A stretch of DNA of 64,000 bases, taken from NCBI GenBank assembly GCA_035582835.1, contig JAYKAV010003110.1:1879794-1943793 (forward strand). Direction: 5' to 3'. This document shows positions 36,330 through 46,800 of the stretch, piece after piece. Every line of letters starts with the position of its first letter. Positions within the stretch are counted from its first letter, which is position 1. The position numbers were made by a program, and so were the translations under genes. The notes beneath the pieces were generated by a model. The model was not told where the DNA came from. It did not search any database and saw nothing but the letters and a program-made list of their open reading frames with translations. Origin of the DNA: Phoebastria nigripes. Lineage: Eukaryota > Chordata > Aves > Procellariiformes > Diomedeidae.

Positions 36330-37330
36330 CCATTTGGCTACGCCATGCCAGGCCATGTAGTCCAGCACCCTATCTCTGACACTGGCCAACTGAAGACACC
36401 CAGGGAAGAAAAAATATAAGCAGATAAATATGTAATGGTCCTGCTCCTGGACTGCTCATCCAGCTTTCAGAGCTTTAAGAGCTTCCCGTGCACCTGTGTT
36501 TAGCAGCCATTTGTGGATTTAACTGCAGTGAATTTATCTAATCCCTTGGTGGGCTTCTCCACATCTTCAGTCTCCACAATATCCTGCGACAATGAGATTT
36601 AATTATACATGTGCTGAAAAGAAAACTCCACCAAAACTTCCTGGTGTTTGTTTTAAAACTACTAGGTGGTATTTTAATCGAGAAAAAGGAATTCTTCTGT
36701 TACGTGAAACAGGGAATGAGATTTGTTCTTCACCTTTTTAGGGCACCTGTGATGTAACTGAGCTGTCACCACCCTCTGCTGTCTCTTTTCCAAGCTTCAG
36801 CTAGTCCTGCTTCTAACCTGGTTAGTTTTTTCTCATACGGGAGCCTTTCCATACCTGGTCACCTTTTACAGAACCTATTTTTTTCTGGCTATCTCTTCGG
36901 ATACAGGGTGCAAACTGCATTTAAGAAGGATTTATAGAAAGGTAAAAGGATGTTTTCTGCTTTTTTCTCTGTTTATTCCTATTAATTGTGATAATTCTTT
37001 CTGCTGTTTTGCCCAACATGGAGCCCTGATCTCAANTATCCACCATGGTTCTGAGATTCGTTTCCTAGTAAAAACAGTTCATTTAAAGGCCGTGACATGT
37101 ATAAATAGATTTTTCCTCTCAGGTGCTGTATAGTGCATTTGTTGATGTGGAATTTAATGCAAAATCCAACTTCTTATTGCTCTGCTACATCACATTACGA
37201 AGTATTTCCACACTTCTTCTCAGCTGTAGTTTAATCTTTTCTGAATAATTCTGTATCAGCTGCAGCCGTTGCTACTTTGCTTTTCACTCCCTTTACTAGA
37301 TAATTTATGGATCTGGAAAAGAGCTGGGCA
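36330..37330 (-). mobile_element. Ancient 5'-truncated CR1 LINE fragment, antisense
   Basis: The plus strand follows the reverse complement of the CR1 3' region as I recall it from turtle and bird genomes. It opens with a CCATGTAGTCCAGCACCC / TCTCTGACACTGGCCAA block. A CTCTTTTCCAAGCTTCAG ... CTCATACGGGAGCCTTTCCA block follows near 36785-36855, and a CTGTATCAGCTGCAGCCGTT ... CCCTTTACTAGATAATTTATGG block near 37250-37312. The order is collinear over about 1 kb. Divergence is heavy and no reading frame survives. The element's 3' end is at the low-coordinate side. The type resembles copies shared by turtles and archosaurs, so the insertion is probably old. Confidence 0.75.
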
Positions 37331-37740
37331 TTGTTTTCTTTAAAGACAAAATCTGGGGGAGGAAACGTCTATTGCATGAGCTGTGTAGTGTGTTATAATG
37401 ATGATGATAATGATAATTCTCATAAACTTTTGTGTCATTGCTCTGTCCTTTGATAGCTATCTTGTTAGTAACAAACAATTCAGTAGCTGTTTGGAACAGT
37501 ACTGTCTTTTTAGGAGCTAAATGGGTCAAGGGTTTCCTGCCAGCAGTGGAGATTTCCGTACTGGTAAGATGAAGAGAATGAGGAGGAAGCTGTTTCTGGC
37601 TAATAAATAAATTAAAATTAAGAGCTGTGCCCACTGGTCTGAGAGAGGGGAGTACCTGTGTACCCTCAGAAACTTTAGCATCTCTCCCAGCAGTTGCTCC
37701 TCAGTTTATTAGGACTTTAATTTTAATAATAATAGTGTTT

Positions 37741-37843
37741 TGTTTTATTTTATTTTATTTTTTTAATTTTTTTTTTTATTTTACTTTTGTTTTACTTCTA
37801 TTTTACTTTTGTTTTACTTCTATTTTACTTTTTTTTTTTTTAT
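37741..37843. repeat. T-rich tract with 22-bp tandem repeat
   Basis: A TTTTATTTTATTTTATT-type stretch leads into two identical 22-bp units (37778-37799 and 37800-37821) and a partial third, then a T-run. Together with the GC island that starts about 20 bp later it makes one of the sharpest composition changes in the window. Confidence 0.85.
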
Positions 37844-37859
37844 CATTACTTCCCCCTGG

Positions 37860-38115
37860 TCCTTTCCCGTTTACTCCTATCGCACGTTTGGTGCAGCACC
37901 CCCTCATCCCGCTCCCCGCGTAGTGCCGGTATAGGGCCAGGGCCAGGGCCAGGGCCAGGGGCAGGGGCAGGGGCAGGGGCAGGGGCAGGGGCAGGGTCCC
38001 CGGCGCCCGGCCGGGAGGAGCCCGGCCTCCCGGCGCAGCCCGCAGGCTGTCCCCAGCGCTCGCCCCTTTCCTCCCGCGGCAGCCCACGGGGAAGTGCCGA
38101 GGGTGGTGCTGTGTT
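37860..38115. promoter_or_regulatory. Small GC/CpG-rich island with hexanucleotide repeat
   Basis: About 250 bp of GC-rich, CpG-containing sequence in an AT-rich neighbourhood, centred on the hexanucleotide repeat at 37934. Possibly an unannotated promoter or GC-biased repeat expansion; no exon is recognisable on either strand. Confidence 0.45.
37934..37993 (+). repeat. Two-part hexanucleotide repeat (GGGCCA)4(GGGGCA)6
   Basis: Ten uninterrupted 6-bp units: four GGGCCA then six GGGGCA. A single C-to-G variant unit spread through the second half. The G-runs on the plus strand could form G-quadruplexes. In one plus-strand frame it reads as Gly-Pro then Gly-Ala dipeptides. Confidence 0.97.
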
Positions 38116-38119
38116 TCCC

Positions 38120-40820
38120 TCTAGTGGTGCCTAAGCCCTGCAGAAAAATGAAGTGTCCCCACCAAGAGGCGGGCGCGGCTTTGCGGAAATGGCTGGGTTT
38201 CTTTGAGAGCTCGCAAAATTCNTCTTTCCTTCAGTGACCAATCCACGGAGAGGGCAGCATGTCTCCAGGCGAACAGCTGTGGCTTTACAGCAAAAATATA
38301 ACCCTGTTGCCTTCATTAGACTCCCAAGGTATGTCTTTATGAAGTACATTTGATCTCTCCTTGCACACGTGAAGTCATCGTTTGTTGTTGCGTTCTGGTT
38401 CGATAACAGTACTGTTTGGTGCAGCCCAAGTCCACCGGCATTTGGCACAGCATTTGTGGCACGGCTGAAAAGCCTGTTTCCAGGAATCCGTATTTGGATG
38501 TTAGGATGCTGATGCATCAAGGTTGTTCCCGGTCACCTGGTGCATCTTTGGGGAAGTCCATGTCAAGCTGTGTGACTCTCGCTGATTTGCTGTTATCTAG
38601 TACTACAAGCAACAGGCAGAAACTGAGGAGAATTGGTGAAAATAAGCATACTTTAAATCTCCAGAGACCAAAGCATTAAACATATCGGAACTGAGGTAAA
38701 ATACCTTGTACGGACAAGAAACTCTTCACAAATAACAACCAAAGATGTTCTCTAGCCACTACATAAACCTTCTAGTAAGCTCCTTCTCCACAGCTACTTG
38801 CAGGGCCTTCAAGCTTTCTAGAGATGTTCTGGGTCAGGGGATTTTCACACCCTTTGAAAAATATCCCATGTCTCAAGGCAGTTGGAAGTGGGTAGCTAAA
38901 TCCTCCAGCTCCTCTTAGATCTGGTGTAAGTGCCGTCAACAAGTGTATTGCAGAGATCCTTAATGGCAAGAGCTCGGTGCAGTACGGAGCACACTGGCTT
39001 GAGCCTAAAGGTGGGGGAGCCCTGCCTGTAGGGTGTCCTGCCCAAGGACGGCGTGCCCTATGCCCCACCTTCCTGGGCAATTTGGAGTTACTCTGGACAA
39101 GTGTCATTACATGCTTGCTGCTCGCTGCCTATTGACTGTGAATGCTAGGAAGCCTGATGCAGGTGTTTGTAACCTGTCCTGTGCAACATTTACCAAATCA
39201 AAGACTTGGGAGGAGCAAGGTGCAGGACCTGCAGACCCCAGCCTCTAGGTCTGGTTGCATTAGATCGTTGCCCTGTGCCACAGTGACACTGTTTCAGAGT
39301 AAACCTCTCTCCCCTTGNTCAGTCTGGCTGCACGGTCTCTTCTGAGACAAGCAAGACTGTGGCAGGGCAGAGGTTGAGGGGATGCCACCTGTTGCTGATC
39401 CATATTTGACCATCTTGGGACCCTCATGCTGGCAACGTCACTTAGATTCTCCAGTACTGCCCTTGTCCTCACTTCCTCCATGTACTTTCCTGCTAACCTG
39501 CCATCTCCCTCTCTCTCAGTCCCTTCATCAGCAGCTGCTAGAAGCATTGAATGGCTGCACTCTTCTCATCAGTGTCTTGGTGCAGCTCCAGCTCCCTAAA
39601 CCACAAGTTGCACTGACTGCTGAATTGCAAACCCTCTTTCTGATTTTCATGCATATGTGCTGTCATGAAAAAGGCATTTTGCAAGGATTGTCAAAAGCTC
39701 TCCCTAGTAAAGCTCCCTCAGCATAGAGCATCCTTCTTGACATCTGGTTTTCCTCTTCCCCTTCAGAAAGACCTCAGACTGGCGGAGAGTAGGTGGCATA
39801 CTTCATTGATTTGGGCAGATGAATACATGAAAAGATTACGTGGGTCTCCTGATGAGAACAGGAAACATTGTTTTGTTCCTTGACATCTGGTAGGGGAAGC
39901 AGGTGATTTTTCTGATTATTTCTCTTAAAATTAAAAAGCTATTATGGGTACTTTAAAATGTTATTAGTGTGTTTAAGTAGTAATGTTAATAGTTAAAATA
40001 AACAATATTGATTAATGCATGTTCATTAATGTTGTATCTTTTAAATATTATTGTTATTATATTAAGTCTTGTAGGAACAGCTTTAGAGGTTCTTAATTAG
40101 CTTCTACTTAGGCAAAGCACCAGCACTGGGAACAGCAGAGCAATGACTGGCGGATGTGCATCCAGCTCTAGGAGCGATAAAATCGCAGGACTCGGGCAGA
40201 ACTCAGATGCTTCNGTTCAAAGCTATGATGGTGAGAACTGCCTCTGAGCGGCTGTCTGACCCCAGCCTGAGGTCTGTGAATGCCGCACTTTCATGTGGCA
40301 AAGGACTGCAGCTGCTGAGAGTCCAATGCTTCAGCCCCCATGCAGACCCAAGGTTCTCCGGGATCCTCAACCCATTACCCTGCAGAGCCTTGCTGGAGTG
40401 GGCTTGGTTCACTGGGGGCAGCTGGTGCTTTCTTTGGAAACAACCTCTGCTCTCTTTTTTCACCAGGTCAGTGGTTAACGCAGTGGGGACCTGGGTTGCA
40501 TCCCTTCTTCCTGCTGCATCCTGGGAGAGCGCCCAAGCCAGTGGGTCTTGTATGCCTCGCCTCTGGCACAGTGCCGCTTCCTGTAGACTCTTCAAAAGTT
40601 CTTTTGTTGCAGAAAAAAGAGTAACTGGGAAAACATTTACACAGAAGAGGTGGTGTCAGCTCCAGTCCCTACTCACGGCTTCCCAGTTTCTTTAATGGGA
40701 AACACAAGCTCTTGCTGGAGCATGGCCTGAAGNCCTGGACACCCCTCTCCCCAGGTGAGTGCCCCCATTCCTTCTCCATCTCTCACAATCTCCTGAGGAT
40801 GCTGAATGTTTACAAGAGGT
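38120..40820. other. Intergenic DNA, no supported gene
   Basis: Only short overlapping chance frames (up to 179 codons at 40156-40695 plus strand, which matches no family I know). It holds the AT-rich candidate element at 39920-40110 and no clear mobile element. Confidence 0.6.
39920..40110. other. AT-rich candidate conserved element
   Basis: Roughly 190 bp rich in TTAAT, TAATTA and ATTAATG motifs with few repeats, flanked by ordinary sequence. Looks like a homeodomain-type binding cluster or a matrix-attachment-like stretch. By eye only. Confidence 0.3.
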
Positions 40821-40824
40821 CAAA

Positions 40825-41050
40825 AGTGAATGGATGGAAAAGCCAATCTATTAAATCTATTAAATACAAAGACACCACTCAGGAATTGCCTGAGCCAAAG
40901 ATTGCTGGCTGTTGAGAGGATATTCAGAGGAACTACCACTTTATGCTTTCCTGTTCCTATACTTTTCCCCAAGCACCTGCTTTTGGCCACTGTAGGAGAC
41001 AAAATACTAGGCCAGATGGGCTTTCAGCAAGCAAACAGAGTATTTTTAGG
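40825..41050 (+). mobile_element. Ancient CR1 LINE 3' end, sense
   Basis: The stretch ending CACCTGCTTTTGGCCACTGT, then AGGAGACAAAATACTAGGCC and AGATGGGCTTTC, follows the 3' end of CR1 copies common in turtle and bird genomes, as I recall them. The upstream part (TTAAATACAAAGACACC ... CCTGAGCCAAAGATTGCTGG ... TTTCCTGTTCCTATACTTTT) is collinear with the same copies. It lies 3.5 kb from the antisense copy and in the opposite direction. No intact frame. Confidence 0.7.
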
Positions 41051-41059
41051 ACAGATAAA

Positions 41060-44000
41060 GCTACACAGGCCTTTCTGTACTGCCTTCTTGGTAGCATGTC
41101 ACAAAATCCCAAGTTTTTTGTGAATGAGCGTTTGGCAGTGAGTCTAGTTGTATCAGAAAGCAAAAAATGAACCAGATAATGAAGTAACAAAAATGAGAAT
41201 AACAGCATTAAGGTTGCAAAGTTAAGTGCTTAGAGGGAAGAAAATGTCAAAATAAGGGGGCTTGTAATGATTTTAGGATTGTAACTTGTTGAAGATTCCC
41301 AGTCTGATGCCCTACTGTGTGTACTAGGAGATAGACTTGCTTTACACAGTAATACTCTATTTTTTCCATAGGGTCCCTCCCTTGTTCATATATATCATAG
41401 GGTGGGGGTGACTAGAGTCAAATGAGGAGCACAGGGTGAAGGAGAGGGTAGCCTGCAGAGTCCTACCTCCTCCTCCGCCTGCCTGCAAGCACAGATGGGC
41501 AAGGCAGGAGCTCGTGGGCAGGGAAGGGAGCTGCTGGTGAACACTGAGGATGGCTGCCAAGTGCCGTCAGACCCTGCCCCTGAGGGCATGCCGGTGCAAT
41601 GCTGGATGTCTTGAGTGAAACCACGCTTTTCGACAGAGGGCATAGATGGCTCCTCGTTTCTGGGTGCTGAGGGCACCTGGTGCTTAGTTGTAGAAATGTT
41701 TGTCTCCAGCACACCTCAGGTCAGCTAAAGCTGTGGGTGGCTGACAACTCCACTTGTTATCTAGTGAAATTTCTACTTCAGGGCCCAATTCTAAATTTCT
41801 TTTTCACAGGAAACAGGATTGACTCACAGTATATAAGTATATATTTTGAAGGATGTATCTTTGTTTATAGCAGTGTCCATGCAGTCATTTATAGTTAGGT
41901 ACTTTAATATAAAAATAACATGAGAGGAAGTGTTTTGATGGCAACAGTACTGATAGCCAGAACGTTGTCTAATACTTTACATGTAAATACATGTAAAGGG
42001 CTTCTTTCCAAAATTGGGTGTTTTGGTATAATCGTTCTTTTGCTGTGATCAGATGTGCTTATACAGGTAGCTTGTCATGTTGCCAGCCTGATAAATCTGA
42101 GCAGACAGCAACTGATACAAAGACGGNCTGTCCTCTGACAGACAAGCACTATTTACAGTGTCTAATGCTGCAAAGCGCAGCAGCGATGGGTAGCCCCTCT
42201 GCCCAGGAGCTCCCCAGCCTGCTGGACAGATGTCCTGGCAGCCTCTGGCACCTGAAAGGGGATTCTGCTCCCTTAACCCCCAATTTTTCACAAGTCAGCA
42301 AAGGTCCTTTGTTCCCATCATCTCTCATAATATTTTCAGTTCCTTGTTCGAGCCTGGTAACACTTCCACTTGCCTTAATAGTCACCTTCCCACCTCAAAT
42401 GTAACATTTTTTTGTTATCTTTCAGGGTCATGTTTGTCAGCTTTCCCCATCTCCCTCTCTTCTGCTTGGGGAGGCTTCCCTCACTGGTGGCACTCCTGGT
42501 CTGAGGGGTGAGGTTAGGGTTCAGGAGTGGGTGACTAATGCCAAATGTCACTCCTGCCTGTACAGGCTTCTTGGTCTGCAGTAAAACTAAGGGCAGTTTC
42601 CTTTGGGACACCCATGATGTGGAAGAAAACACAGAGATTAAAGGTGGGTTCATCATGCCTAGACTGAGTTGCCTGNGGTCCAAACTGTGCTGCAGAGAGA
42701 CCAAAAAGGCTGTCCAGAAGGTCTGGTTTAGGCCACGGTGAGATGCCCCTGAAGGTGTCTGTCTCTCCACTGAGCGTGGAAGGTGTTTAACCAACTGATT
42801 TAGATTACACACCTATTTTTTAAGTGGCTAACATTTAGTGACTTGAGGAGGGACATCTTGACCTTATGTTCCTAGAGTCGGTTATTGTCACATGAAAGGT
42901 GCTTTTTTTTTATGTAAAAAAAAAAAGCAAACAAAACCCCCAACCAGTTTCATAACCTATTAAAGGATGACTGAGAGCTAAGGAAAAGAATATATTTTCT
43001 TAATATGTTGCCATAGTTGTGCCCTGACTGAAAAAAAAGTCACCATGAAAAAACACAGCTGCAACTCAACCCGAAAATTGCCTCCCAACAGTAAATGAAG
43101 ATATCGCTTCCCTCTGTGATGAAGTTAAAATGTAATTAAGGTTATGTTGCTTTGGAGAAGTTCATTGATGATGTGGTGGGTAGAGGGAGGCAAGACTGAA
43201 GAGATGAAACGTGCTGGAAATTAGCATGAGGTGTTATGCACTCACAGCAATCTTTCGCGCGTCCTGGCGGTTTGTCATGAGAGTGTCTATTGAAGGAGGT
43301 GATGCTTTGACTGTGATACACAGCGTGAAAACATGCCATAAACAGGAAGGCTGGTGTGATGGGGAATGTTCTAGAGTATTAGGTCTAAACTTAACGTAAA
43401 CAGATTATTAGGTGGGGGGGAAGTGTGTGTAAATAACTATTGGCATGGTTTATCTGTGTGGAAGCATGAGAGAACTTCCCCTTGAAGGAGAAATTTCTAA
43501 AATAAAAACTTCTAAAAGATTATCTGCTCAGATTTTGTTACTTCCCAACATGTCTAGAGGTTACAGTGGAGACTGCAGCAAAGAGAGTGAAGTTTTTTAC
43601 TCTTCATTTTTATTGTCCATTCTTATAATTAAAATCACTGGAAACTGTCATTTAACAGCAAATTTAAAATAAAAAGAACAAAACTTACACAAAGTCCCCA
43701 AACAAAACAAAAAACCCTATAGGTGTTGACACATTCTATCATCAGGTTTAGAAGGTAAGTACAAGAAAAACGATTGTTATCAGGTGTGAATTAACATATA
43801 GTGAGTTTGCTCACAACTGAAGAAGGTGACAGATATAACACATGCATTAATAAAACTCCAAATGAAAGGTATGGCCGTCATTAGGGATGGTACTTGGAGA
43901 AATGCTATTGATTCCAGAAATTGAATTTATTTTGATGGCTTTACTGTAATTAACGCAATGGTTTGTACCAGCATAGGTCTCTTAACATTATTATCTAAGG

Positions 44001-44130
44001 TGACAAATTATGAAATTAAATGTTCATTTAAGATGTAATTCAAATTTTCTAAAGGTTTTCTTGAGTCAATGGTCTCAGTTAATTTCCTTAGAGCTAACAG
44101 ACCTGACTTTTTTTATCCTGTCAGTTTTNT
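41060..44130. other. Intergenic DNA, no supported gene
   Basis: No recognisable exon or mobile element. AT-rich and smooth between 43.6 and 44.1 kb. A short self-complementary stretch with two ACATGTAAA copies lies near 41978-41998. Confidence 0.6.
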
Positions 44131-44170
44131 GCCAATGAAGGTACTCCTGATTTACATCAATACTGCAATG
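44130..44170 (+). repeat. Fragment of fossil palindromic amniote repeat
   Basis: GGTACTCCTGATTTACATCA resembles one arm of a palindromic interspersed repeat that I recall as frequent in turtles, crocodiles and birds (arm GAGTTACTCCTGATTTACAC). Only one arm is clear here; a fuller copy lies 230 bp further on. Confidence 0.4.
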
Positions 44171-44370
44171 AAGGCAACATATACAAAGGAAACATTCACA
44201 GGTTCTGATGAGTTCTTGACAGCCCCTATCACATATACTTTGCAAGCTTGAAAGGTATTTTCTTTGTAGCATTAGATTTTAATGGTGCTGAATGTAACGT
44301 GCACATATAATAACAATAATTCACTTTTCTTGTGTTTGCCAATTTACCTTGTCGTATACCTGCTAGATGC

Positions 44371-44456
44371 AGGGTCTGGTTCTCTTCTCTTTTACACCTG
44401 TTTTACCCGAGGGCTGTTTATTTTGATGGAGTTACTCCTGATTCAGACCTGTGTAT
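44371..44456 (+). repeat. Fossil palindromic amniote repeat, both arms
   Basis: Left part (GGGTCTGGTTCTCTTCTCTT, then TTACACCTGTTTTACCCGAG) and right arm (GATGGAGTTACTCCTGATTC, then AGACCTGTGTA) are diverged inverted copies. They agree in order with the remembered repeat. Class uncertain: non-autonomous DNA transposon or SINE-like. Confidence 0.55.
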
Positions 44457-44619
44457 ATGAATCTGTTATCTGAGAGAGGTAAATTAATGCTTTTAATCAA
44501 GACTACTCTTCTGCCTACCCATCAACATCAAAGCCTAGACATGCTATTAGTTATTGAGAAAGGAAGCACAGTGTGAATAAGCAACCCTCAGCTATCTCTG
44601 GCTCCCCATTACCAGAATT

Positions 44620-44770
44620 TTAGCACCATTACCTCAAAACCATGAATACTTTTATCCCCACAGTCACTTGGAAAGGCTATATATCCCCATTTTACAGACC
44701 AAAGCCACAAAAGGATGCTGAATTTAGGCAGAAATGAGGCACCTAAATTTAAATCTAATCCTCAAGACCA
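44620..44770 (+). repeat. Possible MIR-like or other fossil repeat
   Basis: Contains ATCCCCATTTTACAGACC, close to the conserved core of MIR-type SINEs, followed by an AGGCACCTAAATTTAAAT block seen in other fossil amniote repeats. The tRNA-derived head is not visible. Identity rests on memory of these motifs. Confidence 0.35.
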
Positions 44771-44779
44771 CTTTGTGCA

Positions 44780-46210
44780 GCTGCTGTTTTGGATATTAAA
44801 GTCCCACATACCTGAAGATTTCTTTCTGGCCATACCTTGAAGGGCCTCGGTCTTGTCAGGGCATAGCAGCTGCATGTCTAAGCTTTCCCCTGTCAGAGCC
44901 TGTAACCTCAGCAGGATTGTTCCTGTTTCTTCTGGAGGGTGAATCTGCCACCACATGCTCTGTGCTGAAATCCTCAAGCCAGATTTCACACTTAACACCA
45001 GTGGAATCACTTTCTTTTTTTTTTTCTTCCTTTTTCGCAACTACAAAGAGCTCTCGCAGCCAAATCACTGATCTTATATCCGGTAGTTCAATGAATAGAT
45101 CAGTCATGCAGGATGTAGGTGAGATAGCAGCAGACCCTCTGTTTGGGAGGATTCAGGTCTGTCTCTGCATGCTTCCAGTGAACTGCCCAAGCCAAGGCTA
45201 AAAAGTAGGACTTCCCAATTTACTGAGATCCACTAATCTCACTGAGGCCTGGTGAAGAAGATGCAGTGCACCATCTCTGTNGCTGCATGCCATCATACCA
45301 GGCAGAACCAGGCCACTGTGCTGAACTTGTTTCCTCAGAGATGGGTAAGAAATATGGGATTTCATGCTAGACTCCTTGTGGTCTGGGCAAAATATTCCTG
45401 TAGGCAGCCCTGCTATAAGGTACTATATAGAACAACTGTTGGATGAAGAAGTATGAGCCATTCTTGGAGCAGGGACTGGAACAGATGGCTAGATTTTCCT
45501 CTGGTTGTCTTAGCCACCAAGCAACAGAGTGGATGTCCCTCTTCCCCCCTTCTCCATGAGTGTTTGAATAATTCAAGAACAGTGACCTCATTTCTACAGA
45601 AGGAGTGGAGAGTGCCCCAATACAGCTAACTCTGTCATCAGATGGTGGGGGACACTCTCGTAGAAAGGGGAAGGGTGGACTCTCCTTAAACAGATAAAAG
45701 CATTGAGTCTGGCTTCCTGTGTCTTGGGTGAGTGTGCTGAATTGTTGTATGAGGGTGTAAAACATGGTGTAATACATTACAGAAATACATAATCCCTTCT
45801 TTGGTTTTCCAAACATGTAGCTAACATACTTACCTTAAGAAGAGGGTGCAGGTCTCTGAATCCCAAATGAGCAGAGGAACTTACGTGCAATGCTGAGCCA
45901 GAGTGCCCAAGTCCTAAGGAAGGTTGGAANTTAAGATGTAGCAGCCTTAACATTGCCCATTGGCCACCTTACGTGTTTACCTGCTCACTGTGATGGCAGC
46001 TGTGAACCTAACTGCGAATTGTCCTTGGCTCTCCAGGAGATGCTGGGCGCTCAGGCGAGGGCTATGCTACCTGCTAGGGGAAACTGGCACCTGTGGGCTA
46101 GGTGCTGCAGCAGTAAGCCAGCACAGTGGTGGCAAGGTCCTTTCCTGGGTGCAGTGAGATTAACAAGCAGATTTAAGTGGCATTTAGGCACTTCAAGACA
46201 GAGATAAGAC
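44780..46210. other. Intergenic DNA, no supported gene
   Basis: Short frames on the minus strand at 44762-45107 overlap in two phases around a T-run; neither translation matches a family I know. No mobile element recognised. Confidence 0.55.
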
Positions 46211-46219
46211 ATCTAGTGG

Positions 46220-46555
46220 GGTGGGGGNCCCGCCCGCCGGGGCCTGCCCCGTTCTCCAGCCCCCTGATTAACGGAGGGGAAGTAACGAGAGCGGTGGGAC
46301 CCGCGCCGCCGGGCTTGTCGGGGAGGCGAGAGGAATCCGGGGGAAGCGCGGCGGGGCCGGGGCCGGGGCCGGGGCCGGGGCCGGGGCCGGGGCCGGGGGC
46401 GCGGCGGCAGCCCGGGCCGCGCCCGGCGGAGCTGTCCCGCCCCGCGGTGCTGAAGCGGCGCGCAGCGACAGCGGCACGGTGGCGGCTAATCCCGGCCCGG
46501 CCCCCGGCATAATGACTGCCGCTCTCCAGCAGAGACCAGTGAGCGCTCGGGACGT
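46220..46555. promoter_or_regulatory. Isolated CpG island 21 kb upstream of NFKBIA
   Basis: About 335 bp of dense CpG sequence rises abruptly from an AT-rich surround and ends abruptly at AATTAATTTTTT. It carries the GGGGCC repeat. Orphan CpG islands often mark promoters of non-coding RNAs or developmental regulators. No exon, TATA element or coding frame that I trust is present. Confidence 0.65.
46353..46394 (+). repeat. (GGGGCC)7 hexanucleotide repeat
   Basis: Seven exact GGGGCC units in tandem (42 bp), followed by GGGGGC. This is the same unit as the human C9orf72 repeat, at an unrelated locus. The plus strand can form stacked G-quadruplexes. One frame reads Gly-Pro dipeptides. Seven units is in the short, non-expanded range for that motif. 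Confidence 0.97.
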
Positions 46556-46564
46556 GAAGAGCAA

Positions 46565-46800
46565 GGGCCAATTAATTTTTTAAAATACACGGTCGCTCGT
46601 GTAGACTGCAGTCCTTCTTTATTTGTCGGCTGATTATAGCTGTAATTGCTTTGCTGTTTATCCGTGGAGCAGCTTCCCCCATATTGAGGATAACAGCATC
46701 AGGAGGCCTCGTGAAGAATACTAATTACTTAAACCCAGAACTTTAAATTTCAGGTCTTAAAGGCAAATGGAGGAATTAATTAAAAAAGGAGATTTGAGCC
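46565..46800. other. Candidate conserved non-coding element beside CpG island
   Basis: AT-rich, unique sequence immediately next to the CpG island, with AATTAATT, TAATTAC and GGAATTAATTAAA motifs and no simple repeats. Together with the island it looks like a promoter-enhancer pair of a developmental locus. Not tested by alignment. Confidence 0.35.

Noticed and set aside
40156..40695. 179-codon plus-strand open frame
   Set aside because: Contains an N-derived unknown residue, overlaps long antisense frames, and has no family resemblance.
44762..45107. Two overlapping minus-strand frames with peptide-like stretches
   Set aside because: The stretches occur in two different phases around a long A-run, match nothing I know, and lie beside fossil repeats.
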